Assembly (NCBI GenBank): GCA_003512825.1
Contig: DOOI01000206.1
Coordinates: 1-5,049 of the forward strand
Length of the DNA stretch: 5,049 nt
Reading direction: 5' to 3'
Origin: Paracoccaceae bacterium
GTDB lineage: Bacteria; Pseudomonadota; Alphaproteobacteria; Rhodobacterales; Rhodobacteraceae
Part shown: positions 1 to 5,049 of the stretch, piece after piece
How the letters are laid out: every line of letters begins with the position of its first letter
How positions within the stretch are numbered: the stretch's first letter is position 1
Program-made: the position numbers and the translations under genes
Notes under the pieces: generated by a model
Seen by the model: the letters and a program-made list of their open reading frames with translations, nothing else
Databases searched by the model: none
Told to the model about the DNA's origin: nothing

Positions 1-1440
1 GGCCGCATGCAGCTTGCACTCAAAATCGTAAAAGGCGATCTGACGCACAACTGTATTGATCATGTCCTCGACCTTCCCCGCGAGCAGCGTCTTGCGCTCC
101 GCTTTGGTCCGGGCGCGGTCAAGCAGCGTGCGGAAGGTCAGCATTTCGCCAAACACAGAGGCCGTTTCAGCCAAAGTGAGCGGTGTAGAGGACAGCATCT
201 CGCCTTGATCCGCCGCCAGAACCTGATGCACTCCATGGCCCAATTCATGAGCTAATGTCATGACATCGCGAGGTTTCCCAAGATAGTTCAACATCACATA
301 AGGGTGCACTTCGGTGACAGTCGGGTGAGCAAAAGCTCCGGGCGCCTTGCCCGGCTTTACCCCTGCATCAATCCAGCCTTTGTCGAAAAACGGCCTGGCC
401 AGCTCTGCCATGCGCGGATCAAACGCGCCATAGGCGTCCAGAACCAAGGCCTGTGCGCTGGCCCAGTCCACGATGCGCGGCTCCTCGATGGGCAGCGGGG
501 CATTGCGATCCCAAACCTGCATCCGGTCCAGCCCCAGCCACTTGCGCTTGAGTTCGTAATAGCGGTGCGAAAGGCGCGGATAAGCGGCCACCACCGCATT
601 GCGAAGCGCCTCCACCACTTCTGGCTCCACATCATTCGACAGGTGCCGTCCAGCCTGAGCCGATGGCATATTGCGCCAGCGGTCCATCACCTCTTTTTCC
701 TTGGTCTGTGTGTTGTGCACCCGCGCGAAGGTCTTGATATTCGCCTCAAAAACCCGCGCCAGTTCCTCGGCGGCGGCCTGACGTTTGGGCCGTGCTGGAT
801 CGGTGAGCAGGTTCAATGCGCCCTCGATAGTCAGGGGCTCACCATCCACCTCAAAGCCCAATCCGGCAATCGTTTCGTCAAATAGCCGCTCCCAAGCGTC
901 ACCAACCACCCCCATATCGTGAAGGAATTTCTCCATTTCATCAGAGAGTTGGTGCGGCTTCATCGCGCGGATTCTGTCAAACGCAGGCTTGTAGCGCGCC
1001 AAATCCGCATTGGCGGCAAAGAGCCCAGCGAGGTGATCATCCTCCAACCGATTGAGTTCCAGCGTGAAAAACACCAAAGGCGTTGTCGCGTTGGTGATCC
1101 GCTCTTGGCAATCGGACATGAACTTTGCCCGCGTCCCGTCGATTGTCAGCTGGTAATACCGCAGCCCCGCGAACGACATTACGCGTCCAGCTTTGGTTGA
1201 GATCGCCTCGTTACGATGCACGCAGGTCAGAAACTCCGCCGCATCAAGGGTCGCGAGTTTGCCTTCGTAATCTACCGCAAACGCCGCACATTCCGCATCG
1301 AGCCACGCCAGATCCGCCTTCAACTCGGGGGCATCCGGTGCGGTATAGAGATCAGTCAAATCCCATTCCGGCAATGGGCCAAGGGCCTTGCCACCAGAGG
1401 CAGTAGAGGCGTCAAAAACAGGGGCGGGAAAACGCAGCAT
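1..1440 (-). CDS. M3 family zinc oligoendopeptidase (PepF-like), 3' end cut by window edge
   Basis: Cytoplasmic zinc metallopeptidase of family M3 (oligoendopeptidase F type), which cleaves short peptides in peptide turnover. I translated 480 codons without a stop; the frame runs off the left edge. The N-terminus (MLRFPAPVFD, then LGPLPEWDLTDLY at about residues 25-37) matches the usual start of this group as I recall it. The middle is helical, in line with the PepF N-terminal domain. The zinc motif HELGH is at residues 398-402 (bases 249-235), and the third ligand is probably Glu425 in LAETAS, 23 residues after His402. The preceding HPYVMLNYLGKPRDVMTLA segment is typical of the family. Members are about 600 residues long, so roughly 120 C-terminal residues are missing, including conserved His/Tyr residues of the substrate site. 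The ATG at 1440 is chosen because AAAGG lies 7 nt upstream. The gene starts 52 nt after the ligase stop, with no convincing terminator between, so cotranscription is possible. The family call is firm; the subgroup and substrate are inferred. Confidence 0.93.
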   Translation of the reverse strand, partial: MLRFPAPVFDASTASGGKALGPLPEWDLTDLYTAPDAPELKADLAWLDAECAAFAVDYEGKLATLDAAEFLTCVHRNEAISTKAGRVMSFAGLRYYQLTIDGTRAKFMSDCQERITNATTPLVFFTLELNRLEDDHLAGLFAANADLARYKPAFDRIRAMKPHQLSDEMEKFLHDMGVVGDAWERLFDETIAGLGFEVDGEPLTIEGALNLLTDPARPKRQAAAEELARVFEANIKTFARVHNTQTKEKEVMDRWRNMPSAQAGRHLSNDVEPEVVEALRNAVVAAYPRLSHRYYELKRKWLGLDRMQVWDRNAPLPIEEPRIVDWASAQALVLDAYGAFDPRMAELARPFFDKGWIDAGVKPGKAPGAFAHPTVTEVHPYVMLNYLGKPRDVMTLAHELGHGVHQVLAADQGEMLSSTPLTLAETASVFGEMLTFRTLLDRARTKAERKTLLAGKVEDMINTVVRQIAFYDFECKLHAA

Positions 1441-1447
1441 ATCAGGG

Positions 1448-1452
1448 CCTTT
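1448..1452 (-). promoter_or_regulatory. Ribosome binding site of the M3 peptidase
   Basis: AAAGG lies 7 nt upstream of the ATG at 1440 in the 52-nt gap after the ligase. It favours this ATG over the upstream in-frame TTG and GTG codons. Confidence 0.55.
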
Positions 1453-2431
1453 CACTTGATTGCCCAAGACATAGGCGTGGCGTCGGGCAGTCTCAACCGT
1501 ATTGCGCGAGAAGTGCGTGTAAATGCGCCAAACTATCCGCCTGATCGGCGGTTTTATCCCGCCGCCAGCGCAAGATGCGCGGAAACCGCAGCGCTACCCC
1601 CGATTTATGGCGCGGGCTGGACTGCACCCCTTCAAAAGCCAACTCGAACACCAAGTCACCCGGCACCTGACGCACCGGACCAAAGCGCTGCACTGTATGC
1701 TTTCGGACCCAAGCGGTAATTTCGCGGAACTCGTCGTCCGTCAGGCCGGAATAGGCCTTGGCGAAGGGCACCAATGTATTGCCGTCGCGCACCGCAAAAG
1801 TGAAATCTGTAAACAGATTTGCCCTGCGCCCATGCCCGGCCTGTGCATAGATCATCACCGCGTCAATGGTCAGTGGATCAAGCTTCCATTTCCACCAATC
1901 GCCTTTTTTGCGGCCAATGAAATAAGGGCTGCTTACGCGTTTAAGCATTAGACCTTCGGCTTGATACGCCCGTGCCTCGGCCCGCGCCGCCGCCAAGTCA
2001 GCCCATTCCGGCCAGATATCTCGCCCCAAGATTGGGGCCGCGAACAGCGGCAGATCCTCAGGAACAGCGCTCAAAAGCGCTTCTAAGTGATGCCGCCGAT
2101 GCGCCAGCGTCGCTGCACGCAGATCCGTGCCCCCCGCCTCCAAAAGATCATAGGCAAGAAACGCAGCAGGCGCGTCCGCCAACACCTTCTTGGTCAAGGT
2201 CTTGCGCGCAATCCGGGTTTGAAGTTTGGCGAAGGGCAGGGGGCGCGTGCCATCCCATGCCACAACTTCCCCATCCAAGACTGTGCCTGACGGCAAGTGA
2301 TGTGCCACTGTGCGAAACTCCGGGAAACGGTCTGTCAGCAATTCTTCGCCGCGTGACCACAGGTGACTTTCCCCGCCGCGAATGACCAGTTGTGACCGGA
2401 TACCGTCCCATTTCCACTCTGCTTGCCACTC

Positions 2432-2434
2432 CTA
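2432..2434 (-). other. In-frame TAG stop (codon 220) inside the DNA ligase
   Basis: Read on the minus strand, the codons are GGG CCA TGT TAG GAG TGG CAA (G P C stop E W Q). The upstream part (start 3091) and the downstream part are in the same phase, so this is a stop codon and not a frameshift. As I recall the family, LG is followed by four residues and then W before AEWKWDG. Here the spacing is also four if the TAG is counted, which suggests a sense codon (GAG, CAG or TGG are each one change away) became TAG. The six codons between the TAG and the catalytic lysine contain no ATG, GTG or TTG. Confidence 0.95.
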
Positions 2435-3087
2435 ACATGGCCCCAGGTCCTTGGGCGCCCCCTCCAGCCCATAGGCCAAAGCAAAGGGATAGGGTCGCGA
2501 CAGATCTCCTGCGCCATCCTGCGCCAAAAGATCCGCCCAAGTGATGGTCTGAGGCGTCCACTGGCCCATCAAACGATGTGCCCATCCCGCCTCATCGCCG
2601 CCTGTCGCCTTTGCCAAGGCACGTGTCATCAACTTCCTGCTGACCCCAAGCCGAAATCCCCCCGTCAGCAGCTTGTTGAACACGAGCCTCTGGTCTTCGG
2701 GTAACTCAGCCCACAAGGCCAGAATGCGCGCCTTGCGCGCGGGCTCCTCAAGTTGGGCCAATTGCGCCACTTCCCCGATGGCCTCGGTCAGCGACAATGT
2801 GAGCGTCCCTGTCGGGGCTGGCAACAAGAGCGCAATGGTCTCCGCCAAATCTCCGGCTACCGCATAGGCCTCCTCAAACAGCCAAGGCGAGATATCTGCG
2901 GCTTCCTGTGCCCATTCCGCCAGCTTCGTTGTGCTGACGGCGCGTTTGGGTCTGCGCCCCGAGAAAAGCGCCAAGCACCAGAGCCTGTCCTGCTCCTCCC
3001 CCGTGCCAAGATAGGCGGCCAAATGCTGCACCTTGGCGGAGGTCGAGGTTGTGCCATCAACAGCGGTGAAAAGAGCCGAAAACCGCT

Positions 3088-3091
3088 TCAT
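3088..3091 (-). other. ATGA start/stop overlap coupling exonuclease and ligase
   Basis: The exonuclease TGA (3090-3088) and the ligase ATG (3091-3089) share the bases ATGA. This is the classic arrangement for termination-reinitiation coupling and fixes the ligase start. It implies that the two proteins are made in a linked ratio. Confidence 0.9.
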
Positions 3092-4122
3092 CGCGCACTC
3101 GCCCCTTCGGGCATGTCTGTCTCTGGTGCTTCGGCTCCGGTTTCGCCGCCAAACTCCGTTGGAATGACAGCCGCATTATACCCCAATTCAGCCAAGTGGC
3201 GCGCAAAGATGTCTGTGTAACCATGGGTGACATAGACATTTTCCGCGCCAGTCTCCTTGATTGCAAGCAACAGGCCCGGCCAATCCGCATGGTCCGAAAT
3301 CACAAACCCCCGGTCGGCACCACGCCGTCGCCTTATGCCACGCAGCCGCATCCAACCCGACGCCATTGCCTCCGATCCCGGCCCAAACCGCCGCGCCCAA
3401 GGGCTCGCCAATGCGCCCGGCGGGCAGATCACCAAGGCTCCGGCCTGTGCCTTGCGATCCAGCTCCGGAGTGATTTTTTGCGAGGCCGTCAAGTGATAGC
3501 CCTGCGCGCGCAGCACCTCATTTGTGGCCTCAACCGCCGCATGAGTTAGAATTGGCCCCTGCGAAGGATCCAGCAGCGACAACACGCGCTGTGCTTTGCC
3601 AAGTGAATAGGCCCCCAGAAACGAAACCCGCCCCTCAGCGGCGTTTTGCGCCCACCATGCGGCGATCTCGGCGGCGATCTCCGCCTGCGGTTGCCAGCGA
3701 AACAGCGGCAAGCCAAAGGTGCATTCGCTGATGAAGCTATGGCATGCCACGGGTGCGAAAGGCTCCGAGACGCCATCCGCCTCGACCTTGTAGTCGCCAG
3801 ACACCACCCAGACCTCGCCCCCAACCTCGACCCGGACCTGCGCGGATCCCGGCACGTGGCCCGCAGGGTGCAAACTCACGCGCGCGGCTCCAATCTGGCA
3901 GGTTTCGCCATAGTTCAGCCCCTGTGCCGCAATGGCTCCGAGCCGCAGCCGCATCACTGGCAGGGCCGCATGTGTGGCCAGATAATGCCCCATGCCCGGC
4001 CGTGCGTGGTCGGCATGGCCATGGGTTATCACCGCACGCCCCACGGGGCGCCACGGATCGATATAGAAATCGCCCGCCGGGCAATAAATACCGCGCTCTG
4101 TGAAGGTGATTACTTCTGTCAT
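3088..4122 (-). CDS. Ligase-associated DNA damage response exonuclease (metallo-beta-lactamase fold, beta-CASP type)
   Basis: Metal-dependent nuclease of the MBL/beta-CASP superfamily, related to SNM1/Artemis and CPSF73-type enzymes; family members characterised elsewhere act on DNA ends alongside the partner ligase. The protein is 344 residues, the normal family length. Metal-site motifs are complete: THGHADH with His34, His36, Asp38 and His39; HPAGHVPGS with His89; SGDYK with Asp110. SECTFG is at 132-137 and GAYSLGKAQR at 170-179. C-terminal motifs are ISDHADW (Asp277-His278) and VTHGY (His300). The beta-CASP insert lies roughly at 150-270. ATG 4122 fits the family N-terminus (FTERGIYCPAGDFYIDPWRPV), although no clear Shine-Dalgarno precedes it. 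It begins 68 nt after the hydrolase stop and its TGA overlaps the ligase ATG by 4 bases, so the two are one translational unit. Residues after about 320 (GGETGAEAPETDMPEGASAR) look like a low-complexity tail. The gene looks intact and functional even though its partner ligase is interrupted. Confidence 0.95.
   Translation of the reverse strand: MTEVITFTERGIYCPAGDFYIDPWRPVGRAVITHGHADHARPGMGHYLATHAALPVMRLRLGAIAAQGLNYGETCQIGAARVSLHPAGHVPGSAQVRVEVGGEVWVVSGDYKVEADGVSEPFAPVACHSFISECTFGLPLFRWQPQAEIAAEIAAWWAQNAAEGRVSFLGAYSLGKAQRVLSLLDPSQGPILTHAAVEATNEVLRAQGYHLTASQKITPELDRKAQAGALVICPPGALASPWARRFGPGSEAMASGWMRLRGIRRRRGADRGFVISDHADWPGLLLAIKETGAENVYVTHGYTDIFARHLAELGYNAAVIPTEFGGETGAEAPETDMPEGASAR
3102..3108 (-). 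promoter_or_regulatory. Probable ribosome binding site of the ligase, inside the exonuclease 3' end
   Basis: The minus strand reads GAAGGGG at 3108-3102, ending 10 nt before the ligase ATG at 3091. It is purine-rich and Shine-Dalgarno-like, but the spacing is somewhat long, and it also encodes exonuclease residues (PEGA), so its role is only likely. It would support reinitiation at the ATGA overlap. Confidence 0.4.
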
Positions 4123-4190
4123 CTGCCAAGTGTAGCGCAGGGGTTTCCGGCTGCCAGTCTCGTATTCAGACGGCCCGTCACGGGGTGGCG

Positions 4191-5049
4191 CTATCGGAAC
4201 GTTGTGTCGAGCGCGGCCAGAATACGCGCGCGGATCTCTGGTGTTTCCATCAACACCTCGTGTTCAGCACCGTCTGGCACGATCAATTGCCCACCCGGCC
4301 AGCGCTCCATTCGGTCATATACCCGGCTCGTTTCAACGATTCGCTCGCTGCCACCTAAAATGGTTAAGCACGGCAAGCTCGGAGACGGCTGTTCAAACAG
4401 GAAATCACATTCCTTCAAAGCCTCATGCACCCAATGCGTAGAAGGCCCCGCCAGCGCAACTTCAGGCATTTCACGCATCTGTAAGACCATGAAATCCCAC
4501 ATGCTTTCGTCTGTGGTCAGCATGTTGCCTTCAAAGGGAGCGGTCAGGGCATAGTTGATCGCTGTCGTGGATGGCGCAAAACCATTCGCAAGGCCCAATA
4601 TCGACAGAGCGGCTGCATAAGGTCGCGCAAAATGCCGCGTTACCGGATTGAGCCGTATGCCCCACATGGGCCCAGAAAAAGTTACGGCCTTAAACTCCGA
4701 CCGTTCCAGCAAAGTGCGTAGCGCAATGCCACCGCCCATTGAATGACCGATCAGATAATAGGGTTCCGGCGCGCCTTGCTGGCGCGCCAGTTCAATCACT
4801 GCAGCAACGTCGCTTTGATAATCACAAAACCGGTGCACATGACCAACCCGCGCATCTTGGATCAGCCGATCCGCCAGCCCTTGTCCCCGCCAATCAATTG
4901 CCAGCGCCGAAAAGCCGAGGCTAGCAAGGTCATTCGCTAAGGGGCCGTATTTTTCTACGTATTCCGTTCGACCGGGAAAGATAAAGACCGTACCCCGCTC
5001 AGGACCCAGCCAAAATCCGACGCGAAGCCTAACGCCATCGTCGGAATGA
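4191..5049 (-). CDS. Alpha/beta hydrolase, monoacylglycerol lipase/lysophospholipase-like, 5' end cut by window edge
   Basis: Serine hydrolase of the alpha/beta fold, group 'serine aminopeptidase S33 / Hydrolase_4', often annotated PldB-like lysophospholipase; the substrate is probably a lipid ester but cannot be read from the sequence. The open frame enters from the right edge at 5048 and gives 285 visible residues before a TAG at 4193-4191. The visible N-terminus (HSDDGVRLRVGFWLG) is the first beta strands, so perhaps 25-35 residues are missing. Next comes FPGRTEYVEKYGPLANDLA with an oxyanion-type loop, then DWRGQGLADR. The nucleophile elbow GHSMGG has its Ser at visible residue 103 (bases 4742-4740). 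The acid is probably Glu235 in GGSERIV, and the catalytic His is His263 in GAEHEVLME. A GTG at 4838 also opens this frame but would delete the first strands, so it is not the start. There is no visible signal peptide, but the true N-terminus is out of view. A link to the downstream repair genes is not evident. Confidence 0.92.
   Translation of the reverse strand, partial: HSDDGVRLRVGFWLGPERGTVFIFPGRTEYVEKYGPLANDLASLGFSALAIDWRGQGLADRLIQDARVGHVHRFCDYQSDVAAVIELARQQGAPEPYYLIGHSMGGGIALRTLLERSEFKAVTFSGPMWGIRLNPVTRHFARPYAAALSILGLANGFAPSTTAINYALTAPFEGNMLTTDESMWDFMVLQMREMPEVALAGPSTHWVHEALKECDFLFEQPSPSLPCLTILGGSERIVETSRVYDRMERWPGGQLIVPDGAEHEVLMETPEIRARILAALDTTFR
4768..4788. repeat. Paired 8-bp palindromes forming a potential GC hairpin inside the hydrolase gene
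   Basis: GGCGCGCC occurs twice (4768-4775 and 4781-4788), separated by 5 nt. Because the 8-mer is self-complementary, the two copies can also pair as an 8-bp stem with a 5-nt loop. It lies in sequence encoding LARQQGAP, just before the nucleophile elbow in the coding direction, and has no T-tract. It is probably a by-product of GC-rich codons; no function is claimed. Confidence 0.6.

Larger units (their letters stand above)
1493..3091 (-). pseudogene. ATP-dependent DNA ligase (PP_1105 / cisplatin damage response family), interrupted by an in-frame TAG
   Basis: ATP-dependent DNA ligase that seals 3'-OH/5'-phosphate nicks via ligase-AMP and DNA-adenylate; in bacteria this family is an accessory repair ligase beside NAD-dependent LigA. 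The frame holds 532 positions plus a TGA stop, close to the usual ~530 residues. Residues 1-219 are the N-terminal DNA-binding domain (MKRFSALFTAVDGTTST start; FNKLLTGGFRLGVSRKLM in the helical part). Codon 220 is TAG. The frame then resumes unchanged: EWKWDGIR with catalytic Lys227 (motif I), DGEVV at 273-277 (motif III), EGLMLKR at 379-385 (motif IV), WWKWK at 399-403 (motif V), and an OB-fold end with RHKSGVALRFPRILRWR. Apart from the TAG every motif is intact, so the lesion is recent, an artefact, or read through. If translation stops at the TAG, the product lacks the whole catalytic core. The start ATG overlaps the exonuclease stop, which implies translational coupling. Family assignment is strong; functional status is unresolved. 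Confidence 0.9.

Noticed and set aside
304..885. Plus-strand open frame (193 codons) antisense to the M3 peptidase
   Set aside because: The minus strand encodes a continuous M3 peptidase here with family motifs; the antisense product shows no known features and no convincing ribosome binding site was noticed.
1441..1492. Possible hairpin between ligase and peptidase (TGCCC pairing with GGGCA)
   Set aside because: The stem is only 5 bp with a 19-nt loop and no T-tract, too weak to call a terminator.
2148..2585. Minus-strand open frame in another phase bridging the ligase TAG, which could suggest a frameshift instead of a stop
   Set aside because: Ligase residues on both sides of the TAG are in one phase, and the other phase encodes nothing ligase-like (MGTSFDGPVDASDHHLGG), so no frame change is needed.
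4123..4190. Possible promoter upstream of the exonuclease (TACACT as -10 with TGGCAG 16 nt before)
   Set aside because: The -35 match is poor and the -10 would end only about 7 nt from the ATG. The short inverted repeat around GACGGGCCGTC leaves no proper loop and has no T-tract, so neither a promoter nor a terminator is supported.
4123..4260. SOS (LexA) operator upstream of the repair genes, since alphaproteobacterial LexA sites follow GTTC-N7-GTTC
   Set aside because: The only GAAC seen nearby (4197-4200) has no second half-site 7 nt away, so damage control by LexA is not supported from the sequence.
3646..4554. Long plus-strand open frame (302 codons) running antisense across the exonuclease start and the hydrolase end
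   Set aside because: It lies opposite two clearly recognised genes, its translation is rich in Arg/Pro/His/Cys with no recognisable motif, and long antisense frames are common in GC-rich coding DNA.

Overview
The window is a compact, GC-rich stretch (roughly 60% GC by eye) with four protein-coding genes, all on the minus strand. Protein family similarity, recalled rather than searched, points to an alphaproteobacterium, most likely Rhodobacterales (roseobacter group). No tRNA, rRNA, CRISPR array, insertion sequence or phage gene is visible.

In the direction of transcription (right to left): (1) 5049-4191, an alpha/beta hydrolase of the monoacylglycerol lipase/lysophospholipase type, cut by the right edge; (2) 4122-3088, an intact metallo-beta-lactamase-fold 'ligase-associated DNA damage response exonuclease'; (3) 3091-1493, its partner ATP-dependent DNA ligase (PP_1105 / 'cisplatin damage response' family), overlapping gene 2 by 4 bases (ATGA); (4) 1440-1, an M3-family zinc oligoendopeptidase (PepF-like), cut by the left edge. 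Gaps are only 68 nt (genes 1-2) and 52 nt (genes 3-4), so no stretch over 300 bases lacks a gene.

The main anomaly is in the ligase. Its reading frame is collinear with the family from start to natural stop, but an in-frame TAG interrupts it at 2434-2432 (codon 220). This is seven codons before the adenylated active-site lysine (KWDG motif) and close to the junction of the N-terminal DNA-binding domain and the nucleotidyltransferase domain. Translation ending there would give a 219-residue protein with no catalytic core, and no start codon lies between the TAG and the lysine. No other stop or frameshift is visible, so this is a recent nonsense mutation, a sequencing error, or (less likely) a readthrough site. 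The hydrolase in this same window uses TAG as its own stop, which argues against genome-wide reassignment of UAG.

Genes 2 and 3 are half of the known four-part bacterial repair module (ligase, MBL exonuclease, Lhr-type DEXH helicase, PdeM-type phosphoesterase). The helicase and phosphoesterase do not directly follow the ligase; an M3 peptidase does. I found no convincing new system here. The interrupted ligase is the observation that most deserves checking.
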